A DNA stretch of 64,000 nucleotides from Bimuria novae-zelandiae CBS 107.79. Its lineage: Eukaryota > Ascomycota > Dothideomycetes > Pleosporales > Didymosphaeriaceae. The first letter of the stretch is position 1, and the number at the start of each line of letters is the position of its first letter. The notes under the pieces are model-generated. The model made no database searches. It had not been told where the DNA came from and saw only the letters and a program-made list of their open reading frames with translations. Shown in pieces: positions 22,891 to 34,353 of this stretch. The translations under genes were made by a program, and so were the position numbers. The DNA lies in contig ML976685.1 in assembly GCA_010015655.1 (NCBI GenBank), positions 497,942-561,941 of the forward strand. The letters are read 5' to 3'.

Positions 22891-25800
22891 TCACGCAGAC
22901 GTCGTGCCCCTCAGCTCCTGTAGCTTCTCCAGCTGCCTTTTAAGCATGACCGTAGCACCCAGACTAATCTTCCTAAGGCCGTCCCTCTCCTCGTTATTGT
23001 CTTGGGCACTCCTCTCGAGCACCGCCTTAGCCGCTTCGATGGCCTTGTCGAGCAATTTTGGTGCGCCCTCGGAGTCGTCCCGATATAGGTATCTCAACTC
23101 GTCGGCAAAAGGCGGGACGTCTTTGGTGAGAGCGTGCACGATGAAGGCCCGCGTGCGGAAGTATGAGCGCTCAGTATACAGTGCACTGCTCGGTCTCGTC
23201 TCCTGCGCTTGGCGATGCACGTCGTATCCCGCCTCGTTGTAGTACGGGTCCTTGACCAGCACCAGGCCCATGATGCTGACTAGCACTTGGAGCAGCGTGC
23301 TCTTACCCGGACTCCAGCTCTCGTTGCGTTCATCCGCATGCCACGTACCCAAAAGACTCAGACAGATCTTACCGTCCTCATAGAGATTCGGGTTAACGGG
23401 ACCGCTCCCGTTTGTCCAGCTGTGAAAGAAAGCGTCGGGCGCGTAATGCGGATAGTCTGAAGAGAGGTGAAAGTCGATGATGAACGGGGCGTACTCGTAG
23501 GGAGTATCTTCCGGGCCAATTATCAGGACGCGCAGGAGATCAAGGCGTGACTCCCAGGTGCGTACGAAGATGTTGGGAGGGAGTGAGTTACGAAGAATCT
23601 TGTGTTCTTTCGCGATGCGGCGCATGGATGTTGATGTGGATGTCGAGGGCTTAGTAATGTAGTGGTGGTCAGATGGTGGAGGGGTATCAAGGATCAAGAA
23701 CGGCGCAAGCCTGTCCGAGGCCGTGTCTCCCAAGGCCGGATGCGCTGCTGAGTTTGTGTCTTTAACCATTAGTGAAGGCACATTTTTTTCTTCCTGTGGA
23801 AGAGGTGGGGATTTGTGCTCAGCATCAGAGTGTGCATCTGGAGTCGTATTTGAGGTTGCTGCTTCATCTGCACGTAAGAGATCAGGCATCGAGGTGTCGC
23901 TATCGGAGTCTTCTTCATCTTCGGTGGACCAATCGTCTTCATTACCTTCCATAGGTTCACCGTCCATACCCTCGTACTCGATCCACATTTCGTTAAAGGA
24001 CTGGGAGTCGAAGTCTGAAACACTTTCTTCCTCATCTGAATCATCGTCCGAATTGTCTTCTGATCCGCCAACGCCTAGATGATCGTCCATGTCGCTACTG
24101 TATGCTAGGGTGACCTTCTCGGAGGGAATGCGGACATCAACTATAGGATCAGCTGCACCCAATCTTACAGTGATTTTGCCATCTAGGCCTAGATCTATCA
24201 CCTCGCCGAACCACGAAGGTCCCTGTAAATTGCTAGGCAGCAATTGAGGGTCGAAGGAATCTGGGTGGACGAGCACAAAGTCGCCACGGCGGTGGGTGAA
24301 GCTTGGCGTTGACTGTATGTCGTAGAGACTGACATCTTCTGTAATGTCCTTGAGTTTTCCCGTCTCTGATGGAGGTACTATTTCGTCATCGAGGAACTGG
24401 ATGGTAGGGTTCTCGAACCACCGAACAGTTGCTATCCGGTCGCGCGACTTGACAGCTTGAACGATGCCAACCTTTGCTGGTCTGAAGGTATAGGCAACAT
24501 CAGGTCCAGGACCTTCGGCTTCTTCCTTGGTGCACACAACCTCACCGGGCCAGACTTCGTCGTCGTCGTCCACGTTAGGGTCGGGTATTAATGAAGGGCT
24601 TAGATCCTCAGTGATAGTGAGATCCTGCCACTGGACCGTCACCTTGGTGTGGGTTTGCATTACATGGAACACGTTCATATCGTAGCCCAAAGTTTCGGTG
24701 CGCATTTGCCTGGTCACTTTACCCTGCGGAAAGCCATTTGGCAAGGTTACGGAGCCGTCGTATTTTACAGCTGCGCCTGCGATGTCTTTGAAGCGAACAC
24801 GGTCACCAACGGCAACCTCGGCCACCTGGTATGACCGGTCACTGCCGTTGGCAGCGAAGGGAAGCGAGATATCGGCAGAACGCGCTGCATCGTAGACGCG
24901 GAAACTGGGATCCCGCATTTCGTCTGAAAAGAGGCGAGCAGGCGGTTCTGCGTGTTCGCTGAGGTCGCCTGAGCCAATCCGTCTCGTAAGCCACCGCACA
25001 TCAATCCAGAAGGTTCGGGTCTCGACAATGACACCTTCGGGGCGTACGTTGGGGTCAAAAGCACCGAATATCCAGCGCCCTCTTCTCAGATTGCCCTTCT
25101 TTGTCTTGACTGTGTCTCCGACGGTGAGCCGCTCGAGCGCGAAGTTTTCATACTCCAAATCATCTGGGTCTTCCACCACAACCACCGAATTGTTGCACAG
25201 CCTAAGTGCCACATCGTCGAAAACCTGGTCGATGCGCCCCACCCAATCGCCGTAGACGACCAAGGCAGATTCGACGTACTCGTGCACGTTGATCAGCTCT
25301 TCGGCAGGCACGACACGTATCGAGTGGTCTTCGTTTCCGTTCTGGGCGAGGGTGGCGGGGTTGAACATGGTCGCGGGGAGGAGGGTGCACACGGCCTTGG
25401 TGCTGATGACGGTGCCGCTCATGGGGTCCTTGAAGCTGCGCTTGACGACATCGCCAACATAGAGGGCCCGGTCGAGCAGCTCTAGCCGTGCCTCAGGGAT
25501 CAGTTCCGTCTTGTACTTGGTCTGCCACGAGACGAGCACGGTGCCCTTCGGGGGGATGCCGCTCCACATGAACTTGTCAAACTCTTCCACCGGGATGTCG
25601 CCATGGCGCTCAATATCCTCGTTGTAGTCCCGTTGCGGGCGCGGGGAGTGGCTGTCGATATCGCCAAAGCAGCGGTCGACGACGCCGACGCTGAGCCGGT
25701 CGCTTCTCAAGCCCACCGTGTCTTCGACGCAGAAGACGACCTCGGCCGGCGGGCTGCCCATGTGGGCGGGCAATGGTGATGTGTTGCCCGCTACGTTGGT

Positions 25801-26016
25801 GGGGCCCAGCGAAAGAATATCTTGGGTGGGCAGGAAAGCGATCTGAGGCGCAGCAGGTGGTGGTGGTGGTGGTGGTAGTGGTGGTGGAGGTGAAGGCGCC
25901 GACAATGCGGCGGGGCTGTCGGTGAGGAAGCGGTCGGCGAAGAGGTAGGCAAGAAACCGCTCAAAGGTGCTGCGACGGTCGGTAGGAGGGCCAGAGTCGG
26001 TATTATCGTCGGCCAT
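22891..26016 (-). CDS. UBE2O-type large E2 ubiquitin-conjugating enzyme
   Basis: An intronless 1041-residue protein. The C-terminal UBC domain (about residues 798-950) starts [13 protein letters not shown], and the catalytic Cys is at about 885 in [19 protein letters not shown]. The usual HPN tripeptide is NPN here, as in UBE2O. The N-terminal two-thirds holds several SH3-like tudor/CR-type segments (repeats of VGDVVKR.., VGDRVRFKD..) and an acidic Ser/Asp/Glu stretch around 640-720. The first 60 residues include a long Pro run. A short coiled coil closes the protein. By family it is an E2/E3 hybrid that ubiquitinates basic or orphan substrates, nuclear or cytosolic. It is transcribed divergently from COG8 with a 167-bp shared promoter. 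Confidence 0.9.
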   Translation of the reverse strand: MADDNTDSGPPTDRRSTFERFLAYLFADRFLTDSPAALSAPSPPPPLPPPPPPPAAPQIAFLPTQDILSLGPTNVAGNTSPLPAHMGSPPAEVVFCVEDTVGLRSDRLSVGVVDRCFGDIDSHSPRPQRDYNEDIERHGDIPVEEFDKFMWSGIPPKGTVLVSWQTKYKTELIPEARLELLDRALYVGDVVKRSFKDPMSGTVISTKAVCTLLPATMFNPATLAQNGNEDHSIRVVPAEELINVHEYVESALVVYGDWVGRIDQVFDDVALRLCNNSVVVVEDPDDLEYENFALERLTVGDTVKTKKGNLRRGRWIFGAFDPNVRPEGVIVETRTFWIDVRWLTRRIGSGDLSEHAEPPARLFSDEMRDPSFRVYDAARSADISLPFAANGSDRSYQVAEVAVGDRVRFKDIAGAAVKYDGSVTLPNGFPQGKVTRQMRTETLGYDMNVFHVMQTHTKVTVQWQDLTITEDLSPSLIPDPNVDDDDEVWPGEVVCTKEEAEGPGPDVAYTFRPAKVGIVQAVKSRDRIATVRWFENPTIQFLDDEIVPPSETGKLKDITEDVSLYDIQSTPSFTHRRGDFVLVHPDSFDPQLLPSNLQGPSWFGEVIDLGLDGKITVRLGAADPIVDVRIPSEKVTLAYSSDMDDHLGVGGSEDNSDDDSDEEESVSDFDSQSFNEMWIEYEGMDGEPMEGNEDDWSTEDEEDSDSDTSMPDLLRADEAATSNTTPDAHSDAEHKSPPLPQEEKNVPSLMVKDTNSAAHPALGDTASDRLAPFLILDTPPPSDHHYITKPSTSTSTSMRRIAKEHKILRNSLPPNIFVRTWESRLDLLRVLIIGPEDTPYEYAPFIIDFHLSSDYPHYAPDAFFHSWTNGSGPVNPNLYEDGKICLSLLGTWHADERNESWSPGKSTLLQVLVSIMGLVLVKDPYYNEAGYDVHRQAQETRPSSALYTERSYFRTRAFIVHALTKDVPPFADELRYLYRDDSEGAPKLLDKAIEAAKAVLERSAQDNNEERDGLRKISLGATVMLKRQLEKLQELRGTTSA

Positions 26017-26183
26017 GGATCTGAGGGCAAATTATCTGCCTAGGGAACTTTCGCGCCCGTGTCATGTGAAGAATAGCCCGCTTTAGCCATATGCGCACGG
26101 CTTAACGTTTGCGGCGCCGCCCACCACCTCCGCCCTCGTCTGCAGTCGTGGAAGGATGACATAACAATACGAACAATTAAGAG
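26017..26183. promoter_or_regulatory. Bidirectional promoter between UBE2O-type and COG8 genes
   Basis: The two start codons, 26016 (minus) and 26184 (plus), are separated by 167 bp, so both core promoters and 5' UTRs must lie here. No specific factor site was recognised. Confidence 0.5.
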
Positions 26184-27650
26184 ATGGCCGACCCGCTGTA
26201 TGAGTTGTTAATTCCCTACTTCGATGCGCAGAATGTACACGCGCGCCCGCCGCCAAATGAAAGCACCACCAACGCTTACCTCTCCCGCTTGACCACGCTC
26301 CCGCTCGCGGCCCTCACAAGCTCCGAGCCGCAGTCGCTCTCGCAGAGCACCCAATCCGTCTTGCGCTCCCTCCAGGCACTTTCGAAGCGCTCGCATAAGC
26401 CGATCATATCCTCGACCGACCACCTCGCCCATCTCCGCCATGTGCTTCCCCGAATCGGACAGGATGCAGGAACGGTGCACCAGGAGCTCCCGAATCTGGA
26501 AAGCGCAGCCCACAACTTCTCCCAGAAATACAGCAAGAGCGCAGAGAATGCCATCCTAGACCGGCGAAGAAAGGCCATGCTGCTGGCCAGGAACATTGAT
26601 CGTGTGTCTGATGTGCTGGACCTGCCGACTCTGCTCTCCTCTGCCATCTCCTCGTCGACTGCGTCAACGCAATCTACTACAGCGACTGCTACTACGAATG
26701 CCAACTATGCATCCGCTCTGGATCTGCATGCGCACATCAAGCGTCTGTCGACTCTATATCCGAATTCCTCCTTGGTATCCTCTCTCTCGACACAAGCTGA
26801 GCAGGAGATGAAGACGATGACTACGAACCTCATTGCTTCACTCCAGGCTCAGGGTATCAAGCTCGCTGGCGCCATGCGTACCATTGGTTGGCTCCGTCGC
26901 GTAGCCCCTGAGCTCGACGAGTCTTGGTCGTCACGACAAAGTAGCATCAGCAGCGGCGAAGGCAGTCTCGGCGCGCTCTTCCTCGTCTGCCGCCTAGCAT
27001 GCTTGGAGTCCATGCTCTCAGCACTCGACCCACTGCGTGAGCTCGCAGACCAGGAGACCGAGAAGCGAACTAGCGGGAGAGGAAAAGCGGACTCAGGCTG
27101 GGCGGTTGGCCAGCAGACAGAAAAGTACCTGAAGAAGTACTTGGAAGTCTTCCGCGAGCAGAGCTTCGCCATCATCTCCATGTACAAGTCCATCTTTCCT
27201 TCTGCATTGCCCACTCCAGGCTCCGATGAGCACTCGGCGCCTGCGGTCAAGCCTTCGGAATCGGCGAATCCTCTCCAGCCAATACCCTCTGCCCTCGCTA
27301 CATTTCCCTTGCACTTGGTTGAAATACTATTTGATACTCTACGAACATACCTCCCAAACGTGCAGGACCGCTCATCACGCGATTCGCTGCTTACGCAGGT
27401 TCTGTATTGCGCGGGATCGTTAGGCAGATTAGGCGGCGACTTCAGCATCATGATCGCCCTGCTAGAGGAAGATCTGAGAGCCGCAATGGGAGACGATGAG
27501 GAGACCGAAGAACAGGAACTCGAAGAGGAGTGGGTCGAGGTCATGAAGAAGCATCGCGTGCAAGCCAGCAGACTGGAACTGCTTGCTTCGGGTGTGGGCA
27601 CCGGGCGGACGTCCAGCCCCATAGAGAGGGGTATCAATCCGACCCACTGA
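26184..27650 (+). CDS. COG8: COG complex subunit 8 (Dor1 family)
   Basis: A single 488-residue frame. It matches Dor1/COG8: an N-terminal helical region, DRRRKAMLLARNIDRVSDVLDLPTLL around 130-158, YASALDLHAHIKRLSTLYP around 180, IKLAGAMRTIGWLRRVAPEL around 230, and the C-terminal YCAGSLGRLGGDFSIM near 410. COG8 belongs to lobe B of the conserved oligomeric Golgi tether, which holds retrograde vesicles at the Golgi. The acidic EETEEQELEEEWVEVMKK tail is fungal-typical. Length is close to other fungal COG8 proteins and no intron is needed. Confidence 0.85.
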   Translation: MADPLYELLIPYFDAQNVHARPPPNESTTNAYLSRLTTLPLAALTSSEPQSLSQSTQSVLRSLQALSKRSHKPIISSTDHLAHLRHVLPRIGQDAGTVHQELPNLESAAHNFSQKYSKSAENAILDRRRKAMLLARNIDRVSDVLDLPTLLSSAISSSTASTQSTTATATTNANYASALDLHAHIKRLSTLYPNSSLVSSLSTQAEQEMKTMTTNLIASLQAQGIKLAGAMRTIGWLRRVAPELDESWSSRQSSISSGEGSLGALFLVCRLACLESMLSALDPLRELADQETEKRTSGRGKADSGWAVGQQTEKYLKKYLEVFREQSFAIISMYKSIFPSALPTPGSDEHSAPAVKPSESANPLQPIPSALATFPLHLVEILFDTLRTYLPNVQDRSSRDSLLTQVLYCAGSLGRLGGDFSIMIALLEEDLRAAMGDDEETEEQELEEEWVEVMKKHRVQASRLELLASGVGTGRTSSPIERGINPTH

Positions 27651-27789
27651 AGCGTATGTAGTCAGCGTCAAGACACTACGAACGCACTCTGTCAAGGTCC
27701 AGCGCGACCAACGCAGGTGCCATTTCCATCCCGTGTTCTCCGTCGTTACATTGTGATCTACACTTGCAACTATATTTTCATGGCCACGC

Positions 27790-29048
27790 TTATTCTGTGA
27801 TCCTCCCAAATAAAGCTCCCCAGTGACCCTCCCAATTCAATGCATCGAAGGCTTCCCATTCCTTCAGCAACTTCTCCCAACCGTCTAGAAGATCTTCGCA
27901 GCATTTCGTGCACTCGAATCGACGAATCTTTTTCTCCAGTTCTTCCCGTTCAGTGGCATCTAGACCACTCCTTGTGCGTTCAACGTTGTCTATGACCACC
28001 GCTTCCAATGCCTCCCACAGCCTCCTCGTCTTTTCCTGGGTTCTGCCGCTAACCGCATCTTGCCTACTGTCCGTGTCGAATGACGATGCGTGCTCCTCTT
28101 TCGCCGGGGCGTTCTCCTCCTGCTGACCTCTCAATACGATCGTAGCCTTCTCCAAAATGTTTTCCCACGACATGATGAACTCGCCCAGCACCGGTTCATC
28201 CCCAGCAGGCGATATAAGATTCTTACCAGGCATTTTCCTGAGCTCGTCCTCCGCGACCCCACAGTGCCCCGCTATCGCACACAACCTGTCGAACAGGTAC
28301 TTGAGCGTACCGTCTGCCCCTCGTGTCAAACCGCCAACTGGAGATCAAACCCGATACCGAAACCCAGCATCCCAAACGTCACTTTCCGCGCATGCAGCAG
28401 CCCAAAGCCGCGCATAAGCGGTATTGCCATGCTGTCGTTGGGCCCGAACACGTGGTTCATCGACCAGTCCATCATCTGGAGATGAAACAGATCCAGCGTC
28501 CCGGACTGGCGCGAGACCACATCTGCGTAGTGGGCAATTATAGACGCATCTCTAAGCTCACGGCTTCGGCAAAGGCCTATCCGTCCGCCGTCGCTGTGCA
28601 GACACACGAACACGCTTTTAAAATTGTGCGGACGCGGTCGCACCATCAAGTTGAGATGTTTGATGTATTCCTCAAGGCCATCCGGCGATAAAACGGTGCC
28701 GGTGACAACGTCGTCGATGAAAGCGATGGAGTAGAAAATCGGAGTTCCTTCGCGGTTGATTTGCCGGCAGGCTCGCAACAGGGCTGGGTTGACGGCGTCA
28801 GCGGATGCTTGCCGCTTGATGAACCACGATTCTACAGCAGTCTCTTCGATCAAGTGCGGGTTCCACCATCCTATGGACTTGACCAGTTTGGCGATTTCTG
28901 CGGTGGAATAACAGAGCGCGTGGCGCCAGATGTGATTTCGAAGCTCGGCGGGGAGGTCGAGCAGATTAATCGGATTGAGCACCGCTGTGGGATTTTTCTT
29001 TCTGAGGGACAGGCTGAGACAGGTATATGTAGCAGCCTTGCGAACCAC
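27790..29048 (-). CDS. 2EXR-like protein, two exons, start uncertain
   Basis: The upstream open part (29048-28340) encodes INLLDLPAELRNHIWRHAL, the 2EXR/F-box-like signature, then CRQINREGTPIFYS, both usual in this fungal family. The downstream part (28285-27790) is in another frame. A 53-nt intron 28338-28286 (GTTGGC...GACAG) joins them in frame as GFDLQ-LCAIAGHCG; the donor is weak, so a frameshift is the alternative. The C-terminal part is charged and helical (EREELEKKIRRFECTKCCED). The open frame begins with GTG, and the ATG at 29050 is out of frame, so an upstream exon is probably missing from this model. Function unknown. Confidence 0.55.
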
Positions 29049-29050
29049 AT

Positions 29051-30317
29051 GACCGTATTTGTGAAGACGCCCTTGCTTGGACTCTGTTGCTTGTTCTGAG
29101 GTTATAAGCGCATAAAAGTCGACGTTAGCGTATCGGTTGTGGAGCGGTTAGAATAGCAAGATAAGAGAAACAGGCAAATAAGGGAACGCTTTGTGAAAGA
29201 GTTAAAGTAAGACCAACTCTAGTGTAGAGGCTATAGCTTTATAAAAAACCACATGGCGCACCTCATCGCGATTTTCAGGTTGAAAGAGGCCTTGCTCTAC
29301 TTTGTAGTGAGTATGAAGGGTGTACACAAGTCAAACTGGGTGTAGTATACGGCTAGCAACTTGCAAGGCCGCCCGTGCCGTGGGCGCAGCGACCGATCAC
29401 CTCACGCCAGCGATTGATGCAATACTTCAACGCGTCGTTACTCAACGGCCACGACACTTATTGACGATGTGCTCACAGTAAAGATACCCTAGAGTAAGGT
29501 GGTCCAACACCCCGCTAATGCCGAGCAGATTTCTCCCGGGCGCCGAACAAATCCTCCGGCAGCTCCAGCCGATCATACGACCGCGCCCGCGAGTGAGGCG
29601 ATACGGAGTGCGGAAAAAGGCAAAAGGAACGACACTGCGCTGCAGGCAGAGGCGCTAGAGAAGGGCCGCGGCACGAGGGTTTTTCGTGTGTACGCAGCCT
29701 CGGCTGGGGCGGGTTGGCTTGTTTCGTGATGCAGGGCAGGGCCGGGTAAAGTAAGCGCCGGCTCAGCTGCCTCAGCGACGAGGACGGCGGTGAGGTGGAT
29801 GGCAGGGCAACAGGCAGCCACCTGAATCGTGCGCGGGTTCACCGGACGATGGAGACGGAGAATTTGATGGTCGTTTGCCAAACGTATCGTTTTCAATGAG
29901 GTTAATGGTGCCAGTTTCAGCCTTGTGCGACAGAGGGGACAGCAGCGTCGCACACGGAGAAGGACAGTTTGCAAAACTTGCTGCGCACAGTGTTCAAGGA
30001 GAAACCAGATAATAAATCATAATCATTTGATTGTTTAATGCTTATTCGTTTAGTAAGTGAGCACGTGCGCGTGCGATCGTAGACGGGCGATCGAGCAGTC
30101 GCAAAGAGCATAGCTATGATACATGAGCATCACTATCCCAGTGAGCTGGGCAAACCGATCCATAACCGAACGCCGAGTTCCCCCAAGAAGACCGTCCAAG
30201 ACCGGGACAGTCAGATGCGTATGCGTAGATAACCGATAAACCGTAAGAGATTGTTGCTGTAAATAATGAGAAGATCACGGAATATAGAAAGTAGGTAGAT
30301 GTTGCAGGTGAGACGTG
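29051..30317. other. Intergenic, no supported gene
   Basis: About 1.27 kb with only short, unconvincing frames on both strands (29499-29729, 29573-29974). It contains the upstream region of the 2EXR-like gene and the 3' side of the gene at 30318. No RNA gene or repeat was seen. Confidence 0.5.
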
Positions 30318-31235
30318 TTACATCTCCATCGCGTCAGCATCGGCAGCCATGTCGAGGTCTTGCGATGGCGGTGTGGAGGGCTCCGACGGAGTACGTTGAT
30401 GCGCGTTGATGCGCTCGCCTTCGACTTGCGGAACAGGACCGGCCATGAGGTTCTGGACTGTGCGCTGGAGAGACCATCCGACGAGCTGGCACCACTGGAG
30501 GCTGTCGGAGAAAAGCCAGAAGCCCTGCACGCCGTGCTGCTTGGCGCGTACCAGGTAAGCGGAGAGCGACTCTTTCTCGAGTAGAATGACAGCCTCTGTG
30601 AGGTCGAAGTGGTTTTCAATGACACGTGAATAGGCGCGCGCCGCGTCGCGTAGTGTCGCGTTGGTAAGCACGTTCTTCCAGCCCACGCCGAGCGATGAAA
30701 TGAGCGTGTTGATGGTAGTGCCTTGCTCGTCGACGATCACGTCGGTTTTTTGAGAGTCCATGGCCATGTCGTTTAGCGATGGGATGGCGATGCTGGTCGC
30801 AGAGTCCATGCGCTGCGATTTGCGCGATACAGCGATGGGGCGGACGGCTTGCGCCTTCTCTTGCTTTTCCATCTTCTCTTCGTACCAGGTGCCGGATTGC
30901 GATTCGGCAGCAAGGGTATAACCAGGCTCACCGGGGTAGATGAGGGTCATCCCAGGGCCATACATGGGTTCAGGCTTAGGCTTGACGGGTTCTTGCGTAA
31001 CAATTGCACCGACTGGACGGTTCTCCTCAGGTTCGTCGACGTCGGCAATGGATCGTTTTCGCCCAACTTTGGCATTGGACGAAGGGGACGCTAGGTAATT
31101 GAGCGATGGTGGAGTGGGGTACTTGGGGCGGTAAGTACCCGGTGAGTGAGAGCGCTGATGGGGAGCGAAGTAGCCGTGTGCTTGTTGAGGCGGAAGCACT
31201 ACGGTGGGCGACGAGGCGTAGTAGTTGAGGCCCAT
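30318..31235 (-). CDS. Conserved fungal protein of unknown function, probably nuclear
   Basis: One 305-residue frame from the ATG at 31235 (the open frame extends two codons upstream to a GTG). The N-terminal 60 residues are rich in Pro/Ser/Tyr, followed by a basic stretch VGRKRSIADVDEPEEN that could be a nuclear localisation signal. The best-conserved-looking part is residues 175-260: GWKNVLTNATLRDAARAYSR, then VIENHFDLTEAVILLEKE and GFWLFSDSLQWCQLVGWSLQ. The C-terminus is Pro/Thr/Ser-rich and acidic. I recognise no named domain. Confidence 0.65.
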   Translation of the reverse strand: MGLNYYASSPTVVLPPQQAHGYFAPHQRSHSPGTYRPKYPTPPSLNYLASPSSNAKVGRKRSIADVDEPEENRPVGAIVTQEPVKPKPEPMYGPGMTLIYPGEPGYTLAAESQSGTWYEEKMEKQEKAQAVRPIAVSRKSQRMDSATSIAIPSLNDMAMDSQKTDVIVDEQGTTINTLISSLGVGWKNVLTNATLRDAARAYSRVIENHFDLTEAVILLEKESLSAYLVRAKQHGVQGFWLFSDSLQWCQLVGWSLQRTVQNLMAGPVPQVEGERINAHQRTPSEPSTPPSQDLDMAADADAMEM

Positions 31236-31961
31236 GGTCACTGTATGTTTAGTAGATTAATGGGGGGAAGAGAGTTCGAAGATACGAAAGCCTGCTGGAC
31301 TACAAGCAGACTACAAAGGTTGCGACTAGTGGGTCACGATCACTGGCGCGACGAGAAGGTTGTTGGAGGCGCGACGGCAGCAAGGTGGGATGCGCGCGAG
31401 GATGGTATCGATAGTAGAATAGATGGATGGTAAGAGGATTGATGGTGGATTGAGGTGAGAAATGGCTCAGGTGAGAGAGGGGGACGAAGGCTACGCGCTG
31501 AGGTGTGAGGGCAAGTGAAGTGTGGGAGAAGAGAGATGGACTGAGGGCGCGGTGGACTCTTGTAAGCTCCGCGAATGAAGTCCCGTGAACGATGAGAGGC
31601 TGGGTGAGGGCGGTAGGACACGGCAGAACTCATGAGAAGGGAAAGGTACGGGGCGATCGCAGGGGTCAAATTAGCGTGAGTTGTGGACCGAATGCGGAAA
31701 CACTTGAAGTGCGCCAGTCAGCCGAAGACGGCCCGAGTACAGAGTCACGTGAATGCTTACTCATCTCTTGATCTGGCTGGTCGCTCTTGGCCGCGCGGCA
31801 AGTGCCGAGGTGTGCTCAGGATCGGAAAAACTCGCCGGCCGCGACGCGTTTTTTGGTGGAGCATAGCAGAGCTCAAGGCATCTGTGGCAGCTAGATACCC
31901 CGCCTCACCCTACCGCTGTCCCTTCCGTTAGTTTTGTTAAAGAGCAAAGAGTACCGTCAAG
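31236..31961. promoter_or_regulatory. Divergent promoter region upstream of CCT3
   Basis: The genes at 30318-31235 (minus) and 31962 (plus) diverge across 726 bp. The left half (about 31250-31560) is strongly purine-rich on the plus strand, that is CT-rich in the direction of the minus gene, as is common in filamentous fungal 5' regions. No coding signal. Confidence 0.45.
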
Positions 31962-33764
31962 ATGCAGGCGCCCGTGGTAGTTATGAGTAAGTATTAGCAG
32001 CTGCGAACGTTGGACAACAAGCAACTCACAGCCAAACAGACACCCAAACGCCTGGCGGGGAGCGACAGTTTGGCCGCAAAGCGCAGATTTCAAACATCAC
32101 CGCCGCAAAGACAGTCGCAGATATCATCCGATCATGTCTGGGTCCCAAGGCAATGCTGAAGATGCTGCTCGACCCCATGGGCGGCATCGTCCTCACCAAC
32201 GACGGCCACGCCATTCTGCGTGAGATCGAAGTTGCTCATCCCGCAGCCAAGAGTATGATCGAGCTGAGCCGCACGCAAGACGAGGAGGTCGGAGACGGTA
32301 CTACGACCGTCATAATATTAGGTATGCAACCTCAGGGTAAAGGCATGGTCTGGTCTAATACGCGATAGCCGGTGAAATACTCGCCCAGGCTCTCCCCCAG
32401 CTTGAGCGAAACATCCACCCCGTCGTCATAATCCAGGCCTTCAAGCGCGCCCTCGCAGATGCTCTCGAGATCATCGATGAAATCGCAGTAGACGTGGACA
32501 TTGACGATGACAAAGCCATGTACCAGCTCATCAACGCATCGATTGGCACCAAATTCGTATCGCGATGGTCAGAGTTGATGTGCAGCCTGGCGCTCAAGGC
32601 TGTGCGGACTGTATCGCTGGATGCGGGAGGCGGCAAGAAGGAAGTGGACATCAAGCGTTATGCGCGTATTGAGAAGATACCCGGTGGCCAGATCGAGGAG
32701 AGCCAGGTACTGGACGGCGTCATGCTCAACAAGGATATCACACACCCCAAGATGAGGCGGAGGATAGAGAATCCAAGGGTTCTGCTGCTCGACTGCCCGT
32801 TGGAATACAAGAAAGGCGAGAGTCAGACGAACATTGAGATCAGCAAGGAGGAAGACTGGAACCGAATCTTGCAAATCGAGGAGGAGCAAGTCAAGGCCAT
32901 GTGCGATGCTATCATTGCGCTCAAGCCCGATCTTGTCATCACAGAAAAGGGTGTCAGTGGTATGCTCGAAACTCTCCGTGGCACTGTTTCTCAAAGCTAA
33001 CACTTCCTACAGATCTCGCACAGCATTTCCTCGTCAAGCAGAACATCACGGCTATCCGACGAGTACGCAAGACTGACAACAACCGCATCGCGCGAGCCAC
33101 TGGCGCCACAATCGTAAACTCCGTTTTCTCAGCAGCTGCTTCAGACGTCGGCACCCAGTGCGGCCTGTTCGAAATCTCAAAGATCGGCGATGAGTACTTC
33201 ACGTTCCTTACCAAGTGCAAGGACCCCAAAGCGTGTACAATATTATTGCGCGGCCCTTCCAAGGACATTCTGAATGAGATCGAGCGCAACCTGCACGATG
33301 CGATGGGCGTTGCACGAAACGTTATTTGGAACCCAAAGCTCTGCCCAGGCGGAGGAGCCACAGAAATGGCGGTCGCAGTCGGTCTGGAGCGAAAAGCAAA
33401 GCAGATCGAGGGCGTAGCGCAATGGCCGTACAAGGCTGTCGCGGAAGCGATGGAAGTTATTCCCCGTACACTCATTCAGAACTCCGGTAATAGTCCAATC
33501 AAAGTGCTGACGCAGCTCCGCGCAAAGCACGCAGAGGGCTACGAGGATGGCCAACAGAACGGAAGCTCGTGGGGCATTGACGGCGATGCTGGGAAGGTCG
33601 TGGACATGCGACAATTTGGTGTATGGGAGCCGCTAGCAGTCAAGGAGCAGAGTGTGAAGACCGCGGTGGAGAGCGCCTGCTTGCTATTGAGGGTTGATGA
33701 CATTGTCGCGGCGAAGGCAGCGAAGCAAGTGTCAGGTCCCATTGGAGGCGGAGGCGATGATTAG
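31962..33764 (+). CDS. CCT3: Chaperonin TRiC/CCT subunit gamma
   Basis: Four exons: 31962-31986, 32022-32321, 32369-32959 and 33013-33764, giving 555 residues. It starts MQAPVVVM, the usual CCT3 start. Introns 2 and 3 are GTATGC...AG and restore TVIILAGEILAQ and EKGVSDLAQHFL. Intron 1 is only about 35 nt if the acceptor is AAG at 32019-32021; the next AG (32031) breaks the frame, so this junction is the least certain. Chaperonin motifs: LDPMGGIVLTNDGHAIL near residue 57, GDGTTT near 99, and CPGGGATEMAVA in the C-terminal equatorial part. CCT3 is one of eight subunits of the cytosolic ATP-dependent chaperonin that folds actin and tubulin. The C-terminal GGGGDD is typical. Confidence 0.92.
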
Positions 33765-34353
33765 AGTAGGTGCGTACATGCTTGTAAGAGCCATCCATTT
33801 GGTTTCGACAGCAGGAGCCTATCGGGTTAGCCTAGGCTAATACACATTGAAGTGAATTGCCCGGCACTAATACTGAGCAAGATCGTAAACTGCTGCTTTG
33901 CTTGTATAATAATTCCTGCCGTGCGCCTGGAGTTGATATTCTGGAGAGCCTCGCCTGGTCGTGCTTGCCTGACTCGTAGTACTGGCCCCATCCAATCGCG
34001 AACTGCTGCTATTCTGTATCACGTCGCTGAACACAAACGTCCACGCGGAAGCGCTGTAACACCTTGTACGACCATGTTATTCATGCCATTCCGCATCTTG
34101 GTGTACCATTGAGAGCTTTATCCATTTAGACTCAGAAATATAGCGGCCAGGCTGTGAGCCTCGCCGTCGTGCGAGAGGCTCCAGTTTCTTGGCGGGATGT
34201 TGGGGGCGGTTTCATCAGTGGGCGGCAGACCAGGTCTAATTATAGGTGGTCGCACAGACAGCTCGTTCTTCATCTTTAAGCTGGAAAGTTGGTACGGTAC
34301 GGTCTCCCATCTTACAGGGAATGTACTGAACGAAGCCTTTCGCATGCCGACAA
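33765..34353. other. Intergenic, no supported gene
   Basis: 589 bp between the CCT3 stop and the DUF6536 gene start. Short frames on both strands lack any recognisable domain. Confidence 0.5.

Noticed and set aside
26849..27637. Minus-strand open frame of 262 codons opposite COG8
   Set aside because: Ser-rich antisense shadow; the COG8 frame has clear family motifs along its whole length.
29499..29974. Overlapping short frames on both strands in the 29-30 kb gap
   Set aside because: Ala/Pro-rich, no start context, no domain; ordinary intergenic sequence.
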